From NCBI RefSeq assembly GCF_029433855.1, contig NZ_JAROAU010000003.1, positions 2,861,440 through 2,925,439 of the forward strand: a DNA stretch of 64,000 nt, given 5' to 3'. This DNA is from Candidatus Kosakonia sp. 282A-S69. Its GTDB lineage: Bacteria; Pseudomonadota; Gammaproteobacteria; Enterobacterales; Enterobacteriaceae. A model generated the notes under the pieces. It had not been told where the DNA came from. It saw only the letters and a list, made by a program, of their open reading frames with translations, and ran no database searches. Numbering within the stretch: the stretch's first letter is position 1; the number at the start of each line of letters is the position of its first letter. Below, piece after piece: positions 30,553 to 39,755 of this stretch. Both the position numbers and the translations under genes were made by a program.

Positions 30553-31557
30553 CTAGCCGCCCAGCGCAGCCCGCACTTGTGCGACCCGCTTAGCCACCGA
30601 CCCGCTGACGCGCATAAACGGCACGCCGCGCTCCGTCAACTGTTCGAGATACCAGGCCTGCTGGCGCTGGCGGAAGGTTTCATCCTGGCGGGTGCCATCC
30701 TGCACAAAGGGGAAGTCATCCTCACACAATACCACCAGGTGATAGTGCCGCTCCGCCAGTGCGTAGAGCGCCGCAGGCGCCTTGCCAAACATCGCCAGCG
30801 TATAAAAGAGCGTGGTCAGCGGTGAGGTATCGCACACCAGCCAGCGCACCGCGGGCGTGCTCTCTTCCCGTTGCAGCTGAGCTTGCGCAATCGCCAGCAT
30901 ATCGTCATACACCAACTCGCCGCCCTGCTCCTCCCAGCGCTCGCGGCCATACTCTGCCACATATGCCGTTCCCAGCGCTTCTGCCAGCGCGACGCTGAGG
31001 GTGCTTTTGCCGGTCGATTCGCCGCCGAGCAGGCAGATGCGCTGAATAAAGTCGTGATAGACGGGTGCGGCCAGCATCTGTCGCCAGCGATGGACATCGC
31101 TGCGGATCAGCGTCCCGGATGGCGCATCCTCACCCTGCCCGCGGGTCAGCCGCACATGAGTCACCGGGCGGGCAAAGCGTTCGCTCAGCACGCGGGCGAA
31201 GCCGTCGCCATACGCTTCCGCCGTAAAGACCGCGTCAGGCTGACAGCGCGGCATCTGCAAACAGATATCAGCAACATAGTGGCGATGCAGAGCGTCATCG
31301 GCGTCGTTATGCGGTAACGGGTCTAAACCCAGCGCCGCAGCGCGCTCCGGTGTCAGGACCAGGATCTCGCACTGCGGAAAGCGCGCCCGCAGCCAGCGTT
31401 CGCGCTTTTCCGGCTCGCAGCCCGGCAGCTCAGGCACGGAGTAGCTGATTAACCACAGGCGCTCGCACTGCGCCAGCGCGGTGTTGATTAACTGCTCATG
31501 GCCACAGTGCAGCGGCGCGAATTTGCCGACAATCAGCCCCGTGGCGAAGCGTTTCAT
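30553..31557 (-). CDS. NadR-like bifunctional NMN adenylyltransferase / nicotinamide riboside kinase
   Basis: A 334-residue protein with the two catalytic domains of NadR but no N-terminal repressor helix-turn-helix. The adenylyltransferase domain begins at once ([19 protein letters not shown], HxGH-type motif) and the kinase domain follows (Walker [21 protein letters not shown] near 181). It would phosphorylate nicotinamide riboside to NMN and then adenylate it to NAD. The ATG at 31557 overlaps the pnuC stop (ATGA), indicating coupling to the riboside importer. Full-length trifunctional NadR is normally encoded elsewhere in enteric genomes; this looks like a second, metabolic copy. Confidence 0.88.
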   Translation of the reverse strand: MKRFATGLIVGKFAPLHCGHEQLINTALAQCERLWLISYSVPELPGCEPEKRERWLRARFPQCEILVLTPERAAALGLDPLPHNDADDALHRHYVADICLQMPRCQPDAVFTAEAYGDGFARVLSERFARPVTHVRLTRGQGEDAPSGTLIRSDVHRWRQMLAAPVYHDFIQRICLLGGESTGKSTLSVALAEALGTAYVAEYGRERWEEQGGELVYDDMLAIAQAQLQREESTPAVRWLVCDTSPLTTLFYTLAMFGKAPAALYALAERHYHLVVLCEDDFPFVQDGTRQDETFRQRQQAWYLEQLTERGVPFMRVSGSVAKRVAQVRAALGG

Positions 31558-32111
31558 GGCTTTACCAGCGCCTTGCGCCACTGGTAAAGCCCGTGCCAGG
31601 CATTACACCAGAAGATCAGATAGAGACCTGCGGTCAGCCACAGCTCGCGTGCGGCATAGAGCGGCACAGCGATAGTGTTGACCAACAGCCAGAAGTACCA
31701 GCTCTCCAGCCGCCGCCCCATCAGCATAAACTGCGCGAGAATGCTGAAGACCATAATCGTCGAGTCCAGCCACGGCGACCAGGCGTTGGTAAAGCGATGG
31801 AGCAGCCAGGCATAGCCGCCCGCGACAATCAGCGCCCCCACCAACAACAGAGCAATATGTTGCAGCGGCGTTTTGCGCACCGCCAGTTGATGGCCATGAT
31901 TGCCCTTTAACCAGTTGATCCAGCCGGCAAGGCTGCTGACGATAAAAAAGAGTTGCAGGGTAACATCCGCGTAAAGCTGAACAGAGTAGAAGACCCAGCC
32001 GTAGAGCACGCAGCCAATAATGCCCGTCCACCACGTATGCACATTGTTGCGCGCGGCAAGCCACACGGAGAGGGCGTAAGCCAGACAGGCGGCGATTTCC
32101 ATCGGCGACAC
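31554..32111 (-). CDS. pnuC: PnuC-family nicotinamide riboside transporter
   Basis: A 185-residue inner-membrane protein of the PnuC family with about six or seven spans, featuring NVHTWWTGIIGCVLYGWVFY and YADVTLQLFFIVSSLAGWI. It imports nicotinamide riboside by facilitated diffusion, trapped by the downstream kinase. The GTG at 32111 is preceded by AAGGA that overlaps the end of alr; an in-frame ATG at 32102 is possible. It lies 11 bp after alr and overlaps the NadR-like gene, so alr-pnuC-nadR-like is probably one transcript. It is short relative to E. coli PnuC (239) and is probably a paralogue, not the orthologue. Confidence 0.88.
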   Translation of the reverse strand: MSPMEIAACLAYALSVWLAARNNVHTWWTGIIGCVLYGWVFYSVQLYADVTLQLFFIVSSLAGWINWLKGNHGHQLAVRKTPLQHIALLLVGALIVAGGYAWLLHRFTNAWSPWLDSTIMVFSILAQFMLMGRRLESWYFWLLVNTIAVPLYAARELWLTAGLYLIFWCNAWHGLYQWRKALVKP

Positions 32112-32122
32112 GGGCGTTCCTT

Positions 32123-33202
32123 TTAGTCGATGTAGATAAGGGCGGCCCTGGAGGTCAGGCGCGTAATAAGTTCGTAAGCACTCACATTGGTTGCCTGCGC
32201 GATGCGCTCAACGGGTAAACCTTCGCCCCACAGCACCACCTGATCGCCGGGTTTATCCTGCGCCTCTGGCCCCAGATCGACGCAAATCATATCCATCGCT
32301 ACGCGCCCGACAATCGGCACTTCGCGCCCGTTGACCAGCACCGGTGTGCCGGAGGGTGCCGCGCGCGGGTAGCCGTCGCCGTAGCCCATCGCCACCACCC
32401 CTAAGCGGGTGTCACGCGTGCTCTGCCATGTGCCACCATAGCCGACCGGCTCGCCCGCTGCGTGCTGGCGCACGGCAATCAGCTGCGAGGTCAGCGTCAT
32501 TACCGGCTGGAAGCCAAAATCGCTGCCCCACGGCTTATGGTCGAGCGGCGAAACGCCGTAGAGAATGATGCCGGGGCGCACCCAGTCGAAATGGGATTGC
32601 GGCCACAGCAGCGTGCCGCCCGAGGCGGCAATCGAGCGCATGCCCGGCTTGCCTTCGGTAAAGGTGGTAAAAAGGTCGAGCTGGCGCTCGGTCGCGCCAC
32701 AGTCAGGTTCATCAGCGCGGGCAAAGTGGCTGACAATGTTCACCGGCTGGCGCACGTTTTTGCACTGGCTCAGGCGGGCGTAGAAAGATTCCGCTTCGTG
32801 AGGGTGCACGCCCAGGCGATGCATGCCGGTGTCGAGTTTCATCCAGACATCTACCGGCGCGCTCAGGGTCGCGGCTTCAAGGGCTTCAAGCTGTTCGACA
32901 CTGTGGATCACCGTATGCAGCTGATGTTCAGCTACCTGTAGCAAATCGCTGGCGGCAAAGAAGCCTTCGAGTAACAGAATCGGTTGAGTAATGCCCCCTG
33001 CGCGCAGTTGCAAGGCCTCTTCAAGACGGGAGACGCCGAAAGCATCGGCATCGGGGAGCGTTCGCGCGGTCTCGAGAAGACCGTGTCCATAAGCGTTCGC
33101 TTTCACGACCGCAACCAGTCGGCTGGCGGGAGCCAGTTCGCGCAGGCGTTGCAGATTGTGTCGCAGAGCGCGGCGGTTAACTACTACGGTTGCCGCTTGC
33201 AT
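32123..33202 (-). CDS. alr: Alanine racemase, biosynthetic
   Basis: A 359-residue PLP enzyme, same length as E. coli Alr, converting L-alanine to D-alanine for peptidoglycan. The PLP lysine lies in [20 protein letters not shown], and the catalytic tyrosine in [31 protein letters not shown] is a further signature. The start was set at [16 protein letters not shown]. It follows dnaB on the same strand with an 81-bp gap and leads into pnuC. Confidence 0.96.
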   Translation of the reverse strand: MQAATVVVNRRALRHNLQRLRELAPASRLVAVVKANAYGHGLLETARTLPDADAFGVSRLEEALQLRAGGITQPILLLEGFFAASDLLQVAEHQLHTVIHSVEQLEALEAATLSAPVDVWMKLDTGMHRLGVHPHEAESFYARLSQCKNVRQPVNIVSHFARADEPDCGATERQLDLFTTFTEGKPGMRSIAASGGTLLWPQSHFDWVRPGIILYGVSPLDHKPWGSDFGFQPVMTLTSQLIAVRQHAAGEPVGYGGTWQSTRDTRLGVVAMGYGDGYPRAAPSGTPVLVNGREVPIVGRVAMDMICVDLGPEAQDKPGDQVVLWGEGLPVERIAQATNVSAYELITRLTSRAALIYID

Positions 33203-33283
33203 GTTTTTCCTCAAAAACAATTTTGTCGATCGTTCGTGTGCAGGTGCGTTGAACGCACCTGCGGCGCGAAGAGTAACGAAACG

Positions 33284-34690
33284 TTATTCGTCGTCGTATT
33301 GTGGCCCGGCATAGTTATCGAAGCGTGACCACTGCCCATTGAATGTCAGACGTACCGTGCCGATAGGGCCGTTACGCTGCTTACCAATAATGATTTCAGC
33401 GATGCCTTTTAAGTCGCTGTTTTCGTGATAAACCTCATCACGATAGATAAACATGATTAAGTCGGCATCCTGTTCGATAGAGCCCGATTCACGCAGGTCG
33501 GAGTTGACCGGGCGCTTATCGGCACGCTGCTCCAGCGAGCGGTTAAGCTGCGACAGCGCCACCACCGGCACCTGCAACTCTTTCGCCAGCGCTTTCAGCG
33601 AGCGGGAGATCTCAGCAATTTCCAGCGTACGGTTATCCGATAGCGACGGCACGCGCATCAGCTGGAGGTAGTCGATCATAATCAGGCCGATGCCGCCATG
33701 CTCGCGGGCGATACGCCGCGCACGAGAGCGCACTTCCGTTGGCGTCAGGCCGGAGGAGTCATCGATATAGATATTACGTTTTTCCAGCAGAATGCCCATC
33801 GTGCCGGAGATACGCGCCCAGTCCTCATCATCGAGCTGACCGGTACGGATGCGGGTCTGATCGACGCGCGACAGCGACGCGAGAGAACGCATCATAATCT
33901 GTTCGGAGGGCATCTCCAGGCTGAAGATAAGTACCGGCTTATCCTGTAACATCGCCGCGTTTTCGACGAGGTTCATCGCAAATGTCGTTTTACCCATCGA
34001 GGGACGCGCCGCGACGATAATCAGATCCGAGGGCTGCAAGCCGGCGGTCTTTTTGTTCAGATCGTCATAGCCGGTGTTCACGCCGGTCACCCCGTCATGA
34101 GGCTGCTGGAATAGCAGTTCAATACGCGCTACCGTCGCCTCAAGCACATCGGCGATGTTCTTCGGCCCTTCATCTTTATTGGCGCGGCTTTCGGCGATTT
34201 TAAACACCCGCGACTCGGCCAGATCGAGCAGATCTTCACTGCTCCGGCCCTGGGGATCAAAACCGGCGTTGGCGATCTCATTCGCCACCGCGATCATCTC
34301 GCGTACTACCGCACGTTCACGCACGATATCGGCGTAAGCACTAATGTTTGCCGCACTTGGCGTATTTTTTGACAGCTCAGCGAGATAAGCGAAGCCGCCG
34401 ACAATCTCGAGTTGCCCCTGTTGCTCCAGCGATTCGGCAAGGGTAATCAGGTCGATGGGTTTGCCCATCTCCTGCAGGCGGTGCATTTCCGTAAAAATAT
34501 GGCGATGCTGGCGAGTGTAAAAATCCTCGGAGACCACGCGCTCGGCGACGTCGTCCCAGCGCTCATTATCCAGCATTAAACCGCCCAACACCGACTGCTC
34601 CGCTTCGATCGAATGCGGAGGCACTTTCATCCCCTCAAGCTTGTGGTCGCGGGGCTCAGTCTGTTTGTTGAAGGGTTTATTTCCTGCCAT
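33284..34690 (-). CDS. dnaB: Replicative DNA helicase DnaB
   Basis: A 468-residue hexameric 5'-3' helicase (E. coli 471). An N-terminal primase-binding domain (about 20-170) is joined to a RecA-like ATPase domain with Walker A ARPSMGKTTFAMNL, Walker B GLIMIDYLQLM and the arginine finger region near REHGGIG. It unwinds the replication fork. It is divergent from qor across 61 bp. Confidence 0.98.
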   Translation of the reverse strand: MAGNKPFNKQTEPRDHKLEGMKVPPHSIEAEQSVLGGLMLDNERWDDVAERVVSEDFYTRQHRHIFTEMHRLQEMGKPIDLITLAESLEQQGQLEIVGGFAYLAELSKNTPSAANISAYADIVRERAVVREMIAVANEIANAGFDPQGRSSEDLLDLAESRVFKIAESRANKDEGPKNIADVLEATVARIELLFQQPHDGVTGVNTGYDDLNKKTAGLQPSDLIIVAARPSMGKTTFAMNLVENAAMLQDKPVLIFSLEMPSEQIMMRSLASLSRVDQTRIRTGQLDDEDWARISGTMGILLEKRNIYIDDSSGLTPTEVRSRARRIAREHGGIGLIMIDYLQLMRVPSLSDNRTLEIAEISRSLKALAKELQVPVVALSQLNRSLEQRADKRPVNSDLRESGSIEQDADLIMFIYRDEVYHENSDLKGIAEIIIGKQRNGPIGTVRLTFNGQWSRFDNYAGPQYDDE

Positions 34691-34751
34691 AGTGAAAGGA
34701 GTTATCCGGGTAATGAATGGGTTGAGAGATTATCACAGATCAGGAGGAAGC

Positions 34752-35735
34752 ATGGCGACAAGAATTGAGTTTCAACAGCACGGCGGCCCTGAAGTCTTAA
34801 AAGCGGTGGAATTTACGCCCGTCGATCCGGCAGAAAATGAGGTGCAAGTCGACAATAAAGCCATTGGCGTTAACTATATCGACACCTACATCCGCAGCGG
34901 TCTCTATCCGCCGCCGGGCTTGCCAAGCGGGCTGGGAACCGAAGCCGCTGGGGTAGTCAGCAAAGTGGGCACAGGCGTCACGGATGTGCAGGTTGGCGAC
35001 CGCGTGGTCTACGCCCAGTCGGGGCTGGGTGCGTACAGTTCCGTGCATAACGTGCCTGCCGATAAAGTCGCCGTCCTGCCCAACGCCATCTCCTTTGAAC
35101 AAGCCGCCGCCTCCTTCCTCAAAGGGCTGACCGTCTTCTATCTGCTGCGCAAAACCTATGAAGTGAAACCCAATGAGATGTTCCTGTTTCACGCGGCGGC
35201 GGGTGGCGTTGGCCTGATTGCCTGCCAGTGGGCAAAAGCCCTCGGCGCGAAGCTGATTGGCACGGTTGGCTCGGCGCAAAAAGCGCAGCGCGCCCAGCAG
35301 GCAGGTGCCTGGCAGGTGATTAACTACAGCGAAGAGAGCGTGGTTGAGCGGGTGAAAGAGCTGACCGGCGGTAAAAAAGTGAGCGTGGTGTATGACTCCG
35401 TTGGTAAAGACACCTGGGAAACTTCCCTCGACTGCCTGCGCCGCCGCGGCTTGATGGTCAGTTTTGGTAACTCCTCCGGGCCAGTTACCGGCGTCAATCT
35501 GGGCATCCTCAATCAGAAGGGATCGCTCTATGCCACCCGCCCTTCGCTGAACGGCTACATCACCACGCGCGAAGAGTTGCAGGAGGCGAGCAATGAGCTC
35601 TTCTCACTGATTGCCAGCGGCGTGATTAAAGTAGAAGTTGCTGAGAGCCAGAAGTTTACGCTTGCCGATGCGCAGCGCGCCCATGAAGCGCTGGAGAGCC
35701 GGGCAACCCAGGGATCGAGCCTGCTGATTCCGTAA
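34752..35735 (+). CDS. qor: NADPH:quinone oxidoreductase QOR1
   Basis: A 327-residue zinc-free medium-chain dehydrogenase/reductase, same length as E. coli Qor. The GTEAAGVVSKVGTGVTDVQVGD stretch and the NADPH-binding FLFHAAAGGVGLIACQWAK (A-A-x-G-G-V-G) are present, and zinc-ligand cysteines are absent as expected. It reduces quinones by one electron from NADPH. The ATG at 34752 follows AGGAGGAAG. In E. coli pspG follows qor; here a terminator and dusA follow directly. Confidence 0.96.
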   Translation: MATRIEFQQHGGPEVLKAVEFTPVDPAENEVQVDNKAIGVNYIDTYIRSGLYPPPGLPSGLGTEAAGVVSKVGTGVTDVQVGDRVVYAQSGLGAYSSVHNVPADKVAVLPNAISFEQAAASFLKGLTVFYLLRKTYEVKPNEMFLFHAAAGGVGLIACQWAKALGAKLIGTVGSAQKAQRAQQAGAWQVINYSEESVVERVKELTGGKKVSVVYDSVGKDTWETSLDCLRRRGLMVSFGNSSGPVTGVNLGILNQKGSLYATRPSLNGYITTREELQEASNELFSLIASGVIKVEVAESQKFTLADAQRAHEALESRATQGSSLLIP

Positions 35736-35755
35736 GAGAGTATGCAGAAAGAATT

Positions 35756-35786
35756 AGGGCTTCCCGCAGGAAGCCCTTTCTTTTTT
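35756..35786 (+). terminator. qor intrinsic terminator
   Basis: AGGGCTTCC-cgca-GGAAGCCCT followed by TTCTTTTTT, 20 bp after the qor stop. Confidence 0.9.
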
Positions 35787-35963
35787 AGTTCGGCTGTATT
35801 GTAGGGCACAGCGCGATGAATTCGTTACGCCGGGATAGTGACAGATTTACGCGCTAAATCCTATTTGCTTCACCGGAATGGCGGCGGGAATGTTTCAAGG
35901 ATGTGACGAAGCGCTCACTCCTTCGCTAACCGATCCCAGGATTGCGCAAGAAATCTGCACACC

Positions 35964-36962
35964 TTAACGTTTCGATGCCACCAGATTGAGGGCGTGCTCC
36001 ACCACATTGATATCCGCGCCCGCTTTATGGGCGTTTTCACTCAGGTAACGCCGCCACTGGCGCGCGCCCGGCACGCCCTGGAAGAGACCCAGCATGTGAC
36101 GTGTGATGTGGCCGAGATACGCCCCCTGGCTCAGTTCACGCTCAATATAGGGGTACATCGCGCGCACCACCGCTACCGGGTCGGCATCTGGCGTATTGAC
36201 GCCGAAAATCTCTCTGTCCACCGACGCGAGGATGCCCGGGTTCTGGTAGGCTTCGCGCCCGACCATTACGCCATCCATATGTTCGAGATGCGCTTTTGCC
36301 TCATCCAGTGATTTGATGCCGCCGTTGATCGCCATGATCAGGTGCGGGAAATCACGTTTCAGCTGATAGACGCGTGGGTAATCAAGCGGCGGAATTTCGC
36401 GGTTCTCTTTCGGGCTGAGGCCCGAAAGCCAGGCTTTGCGGGCGTGGATAGTGAAGCTTTCACACTCGCCTTTACCGGCTACGGTGCCAATAAAGTCGCA
36501 GAGAAATTCATAGCTGTCCTGCTCATCAATGCCGATACGGGTTTTGACCGTGACCGGAATGGAGACAACATCGCGCATCGCTTTAATGCAGTCTGCGACC
36601 AGCTGCGCTTCGCCCATCAGGCAGGCGCCGAAACGGCCATTCTGTACGCGGTCAGAGGGGCAACCGACGTTAAGGTTGATTTCGTCATAGCCGCGCGCTT
36701 CGGCAAGCTTCGCACAGTGAGCCAGCTGCGCCGGATCGCTGCCACCAAGCTGCAACGCCACCGGATGCTCCTCTTCGCTGTACGCCAGATAATCACCTTT
36801 GCCATGAATAATCGCGCCGGTCGTTACCATCTCGGTATAGAGCAGCGTGTGGCGCGACAGCAGGCGCAGGAAGTAACGGCAGTGCCTGTCCGTCCAGTCG
36901 AGCATCGGGGCAATGGAGAAACGATGAGCGGGAAAGAGTGTGGACGGTTTTTCTGGCAGCAT
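35964..36962 (-). CDS. dusA: tRNA-dihydrouridine(20/20a) synthase DusA
   Basis: A 332-residue FMN flavoprotein reducing U20/U20a in the tRNA D-loop. The TIM barrel opens with [20 protein letters not shown], the catalytic cysteine lies in [20 protein letters not shown], and [10 protein letters not shown] and MAINGGIK are family signatures; a helical RNA-binding domain ends the protein. It is close in length to E. coli DusA. The upstream 82 bp contain the terminator of the TraF-like gene. Confidence 0.96.
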   Translation of the reverse strand: MLPEKPSTLFPAHRFSIAPMLDWTDRHCRYFLRLLSRHTLLYTEMVTTGAIIHGKGDYLAYSEEEHPVALQLGGSDPAQLAHCAKLAEARGYDEINLNVGCPSDRVQNGRFGACLMGEAQLVADCIKAMRDVVSIPVTVKTRIGIDEQDSYEFLCDFIGTVAGKGECESFTIHARKAWLSGLSPKENREIPPLDYPRVYQLKRDFPHLIMAINGGIKSLDEAKAHLEHMDGVMVGREAYQNPGILASVDREIFGVNTPDADPVAVVRAMYPYIERELSQGAYLGHITRHMLGLFQGVPGARQWRRYLSENAHKAGADINVVEHALNLVASKR

Positions 36963-37014
36963 GGCGATTATTTGAACATCAAAAGAAAAAGGGGCGCTAC
37001 TATAGCACAGGCAA

Positions 37015-37039
37015 AACCGGAGGCGCAGCGCCTCCGGTT
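37015..37039 (-). terminator. Terminator after TraF-like gene
   Basis: Perfect 11-bp stem AACCGGAGGCG-cag-CGCCTCCGGTT just after the stop, followed by TTTGCC on the minus strand. Confidence 0.7.
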
Positions 37040-37044
37040 AATCC

Positions 37045-38361
37045 TTAGAATGTCAGGCTAAGCTGCGCGCCGGCACCCCAGGTTTCATCTTCACCCACCA
37101 GCCCCATCAGATCGAGGTGAACGCGGTTGAACGGCGAGAAGCCAACACCGGCGGTAAAGACATCTTTGTCATCGCCTTTCACATCAGCGCGGTAACCAGC
37201 GCGTACTGCCAGCCAGTTAAGTGGACGCACTTCCGCCCCGACGCCAACATATTGCGAGTTTTTCTCGCTCTTAAAGCCTTTAGTCTCGGTTAAATCACCA
37301 TCGGCGCTCAGGGTGACCAGATCGTTATGCCAGGCGGCACCGGCGGTGACGATCGGGCTAATCTGGTAGGTATCTTTGTAGTTGCGCACTTCGCCCGTTC
37401 TGCCGTTGCGGATAATGGCATCCTGGGTGTCGATATTACGCGAGATCAGGTTCTGGCCGGTCAAGCCGAGCGTCACGTTTTCATTCAGGTCAGCGGCGAG
37501 ACCAACGTCAACGTTAAAGCCGGTGTCATCGCGGCGATAGCGGCTGCTATTCCAGTCACTGCTGTCGTAGTCATAAATCGACGCCGTGTAGTTGTAGACC
37601 CACACTTTTTGCAGCTTCGGCGTTACGCCAACGGAGAGCGGAATGCCGCCCGCGTCAAACTGGTGTGCCAGCGCCACGCCAAAGTCGGTAACAATCGCGC
37701 CGCGCCCGGAAGCGGTGGAGTTCAGGTTACGGGTAATCTCATCGCTGCCGTTTGGCGACAGCGCCGCGCCCAGTGCTTCACGCACCGCAACGGCATCGCT
37801 GTTCTGAATGCTGCGCAGGTAATCAATGTCCTGCTGATCGATATTGGAGCTTACGCGCGCGTGGGCGTAGGCTTTGGTAACGAAAGCCGCAGAGAGCACA
37901 TCGTTAGGGATGCTGACCGCAATACCGGCTGCCGCTTTTGCTTGCGCGGTTTTACCACGCAGTTTAACCAGTTCGTCACCCAAATCTTTGGCCGCGTTCT
38001 GGAACTGATCGATGGTGCCAAACGGGTCGGTAATAATGTCGATCGCCGTCAGATTATCGACAACATCTTTATATTGATCGACTTTGTCATTGATATAGTC
38101 TATTTCGTCGCGCAGATTATCCTTATCTGAAATTTGTGCTTGTACGCTTGGCAGGATCACGGTGACATCATCTTCCGGCTGGCCTTTCGCCAGCAACGCC
38201 GGGTTGATTAATGCTCCACTGCCATAATTTGCTGATGCGACGCCCGTACCACCCATTGCATCGTTACGCGCCTCTGCCCATGTATTGGCTGCTCCCGCCT
38301 GATTTGCCATAAAAAAGGAGACAGCAATGGCGACCACCGAAAGTTTCGCATTTATTTTCAC
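37045..38361 (-). CDS. Exported TraF-family (PF13729-like) outer membrane protein
   Basis: A 438-residue exported protein with a signal peptide (MKINAKLSVVAIAVSFFMAN then QAGAA). A mature N-terminal segment NTWAEARNDAMGGTGVASAN leads into a long charged helical region (about 78-150), and the last 250 residues show alternating strands typical of a beta barrel (GVTPKLQKVWVYNYTASIYD; VGLAADLNENVTLGLTGQNL), ending in phenylalanine (QLSLTF), the outer-membrane assembly signal. Databases often label such proteins conjugal transfer TraF, but no transfer genes are nearby and the architecture resembles FadL/OmpP1-type barrels. The start codon is GTG. Function is unknown. Confidence 0.82.
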   Translation of the reverse strand: MKINAKLSVVAIAVSFFMANQAGAANTWAEARNDAMGGTGVASANYGSGALINPALLAKGQPEDDVTVILPSVQAQISDKDNLRDEIDYINDKVDQYKDVVDNLTAIDIITDPFGTIDQFQNAAKDLGDELVKLRGKTAQAKAAAGIAVSIPNDVLSAAFVTKAYAHARVSSNIDQQDIDYLRSIQNSDAVAVREALGAALSPNGSDEITRNLNSTASGRGAIVTDFGVALAHQFDAGGIPLSVGVTPKLQKVWVYNYTASIYDYDSSDWNSSRYRRDDTGFNVDVGLAADLNENVTLGLTGQNLISRNIDTQDAIIRNGRTGEVRNYKDTYQISPIVTAGAAWHNDLVTLSADGDLTETKGFKSEKNSQYVGVGAEVRPLNWLAVRAGYRADVKGDDKDVFTAGVGFSPFNRVHLDLMGLVGEDETWGAGAQLSLTF

Positions 38362-38493
38362 AGTATGTTCTCGTAGCCAGATGAGTATTTAAGCCTGTTA
38401 GTTTGCGCACAAACAGGAAGTTATATTGCTGTGAATAACAGTAGAAAAAGGCACTATCTCTTCCGAACGCTCAATGGCGGCCGGTTCATATTT

Positions 38494-38513
38494 ATAGTGA
38501 TGGCACTCACTAT
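38494..38513. promoter_or_regulatory. Inverted repeat between TraF-like gene and zur
   Basis: Perfect 7-bp arms ATAGTGA-tggcac-TCACTAT, operator-like, about 130 bp from each start codon. No regulator is assigned. Confidence 0.4.
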
Positions 38514-38641
38514 TTATAGAAGAGGAAAATCATTTCGGGAAGGAAAGTTCCGAAAGTGTCTTTAAAGTTGGCGGTCTCGGCGTTTCAGGCAGGACATGGT
38601 AAAGTGTCAACCTTCACCTTTTCACCAACCCGAGAACGCCT

Positions 38642-39157
38642 ATGGATAAGACCACTTCGCAAGAGATGTTAGTGCAGGCTGAAAAGCTGTGCGCGCAGCG
38701 CAACGTGCGCCTGACTCCACAGCGTCTGGAAGTTTTACGTTTGCTGAGCCTGCAAAAGAGCGCCATCAGCGCTTATGACCTGCTCGACCTGCTGCGGGAG
38801 AGCGAACCCCAGGCGAAGCCGCCTACGGTTTATCGTGCGCTCGATTTTCTGCTGGAGCAGGGTTTTGTGCATAAGGTGGAGTCCACGAACAGCTACGTGC
38901 TGTGTCATCTCTTTGATCAGCCGACGCACACCTCAGCCATGTTTATTTGCGACCGCTGTGGCGCGGTTAAAGAGGAGCAGGCGGAAGGAGTGGAAGATAT
39001 CATGCATGCGCTGGCGGCGAAGATGGGCTTTGCCCTGCGCCATAACGTGATTGAAGCCCATGGCTTATGCGCGGCCTGCGTGGAAGTTGAAGCCTGCCGT
39101 CATCACGACCATTGCCAGCACGATCACAGCCTGCAGGTGAAGAAAAAACCACGTTAA
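38642..39157 (+). CDS. zur: Zinc uptake regulator Zur
   Basis: A 171-residue Fur-family repressor, same length as E. coli Zur. The winged helix (RLTPQRLEVLRLLSLQKSAI) precedes the metal/dimer domain with FICDRCGAVKE and a C-terminal HGLCAACVEVEACRHHDHCQ cluster carrying the zinc ligands. With zinc it represses znuABC and other uptake genes. The downstream region holds a hexanucleotide repeat and an ERIC element. Confidence 0.96.
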   Translation: MDKTTSQEMLVQAEKLCAQRNVRLTPQRLEVLRLLSLQKSAISAYDLLDLLRESEPQAKPPTVYRALDFLLEQGFVHKVESTNSYVLCHLFDQPTHTSAMFICDRCGAVKEEQAEGVEDIMHALAAKMGFALRHNVIEAHGLCAACVEVEACRHHDHCQHDHSLQVKKKPR

Positions 39158-39160
39158 GGA

Positions 39161-39202
39161 TTTCTGCTTTTGTTTCTGTTTCTGTTTCTGTTTCTGTTTC
39201 TG
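39161..39202. repeat. TTTCTG hexanucleotide tandem repeat
   Basis: Five perfect TTTCTG copies at 39173-39202, preceded by two units at 39161-39172 (TTTCTG and CTTTTG), starting 4 bp after the zur stop. Confidence 0.95.
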
Positions 39203-39211
39203 AAGGTAATC

Positions 39212-39325
39212 CCAAAAGATTTCACGTTTTAGCAAGGCGGCAAGTGCGGGAATCATGGGGAGCATACACAAGTATGTGACCCATGTGAGCAAGCGCAGCC
39301 AATGTAGATAAGACATGAAATGAAA
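39212..39325. repeat. ERIC element
   Basis: The core GGGAATCATGGGGAGCATAC / ACAAGTATGTGACCCATGTG / AGCAAGCGCAGCC follows the Enterobacterial Repetitive Intergenic Consensus (AAGTAAGTGACTGGGGTGAGCG in the classic primer). Its central stem CATGGG-ga-GCATAC / GTATGT-ga-CCCATG is intact. Ends are approximate. Confidence 0.85.
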
Positions 39326-39344
39326 CAGGAAGGGATTATTAGGG

Positions 39345-39417
39345 AGGTACATCCTTGTACCTACGGGCAGGGTAGCCTGTGAGGGTTAATACACTTGAGG
39401 GGGAAGTGTAGGCTACC
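39345..39417. other. Stem-loop cluster between ERIC element and yjbJ
   Basis: Two hairpins: AGGTACA-tcct-TGTACCT (39345-39362), and a nested pair GGTAGCCT / AGGCTACC enclosing ACACTT-gaggggg-AAGTGT (39371-39417). The outer stem of the second overlaps the yjbJ stop codon. A role as terminator for yjbJ or zur is plausible. Confidence 0.5.
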
Positions 39418-39622
39418 AGCGGTATTCGTTACGCGTTTCCCAATCCGTAACTTCCTTCTCCGCTTCGTCTTTCGCGTAACCGTAACGCTCCTGGATTTTA
39501 CCTACCAGCTGGTCACGTTTACCTTCGATAACGGTCATATCGTCATCGGTCAATTTGCCCCATTTCTCTTTAACAGTACCTTTAAACTGTTTCCAGTTAC
39601 CGCCGACTTCGTCTTTGTTCAT
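39413..39622 (-). CDS. yjbJ: CsbD-family stress protein YjbJ
   Basis: A 69-residue hydrophilic CsbD-like protein, same length as E. coli YjbJ, with the family pattern MNKDEVGGNWKQFKGTVKEK and GKLTDDDMTVIEGKRDQLVG. It is abundant in stationary phase in E. coli; molecular function is unknown. AAGGAG stands upstream of the ATG. Confidence 0.95.
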   Translation of the reverse strand: MNKDEVGGNWKQFKGTVKEKWGKLTDDDMTVIEGKRDQLVGKIQERYGYAKDEAEKEVTDWETRNEYRW

Positions 39623-39755
39623 AAATGACTCCTTATCGTTCGGTTAAAATGACGTTCTTGTGTACTGAACGTATTAATCATTGTAGATAAGGATTCGGCG
39701 TTCGGTTTGTTATTCGGAATCTTTAACCATACACGCCAGACGAAGCCGCAGATAC

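Noticed and set aside
37045-38361. Evidence for an integrated conjugative element
   Set aside because: The TraF-like gene is isolated; no relaxase, pilus genes, integrase or flanking repeats are present.
39065-39352. Minus-strand frame with a QKQKQK run across the hexanucleotide repeat
   Set aside because: Covers the ERIC element, the simple repeat and the 3' end of zur in antisense; the repeat run is just TTTCTG read in reverse.
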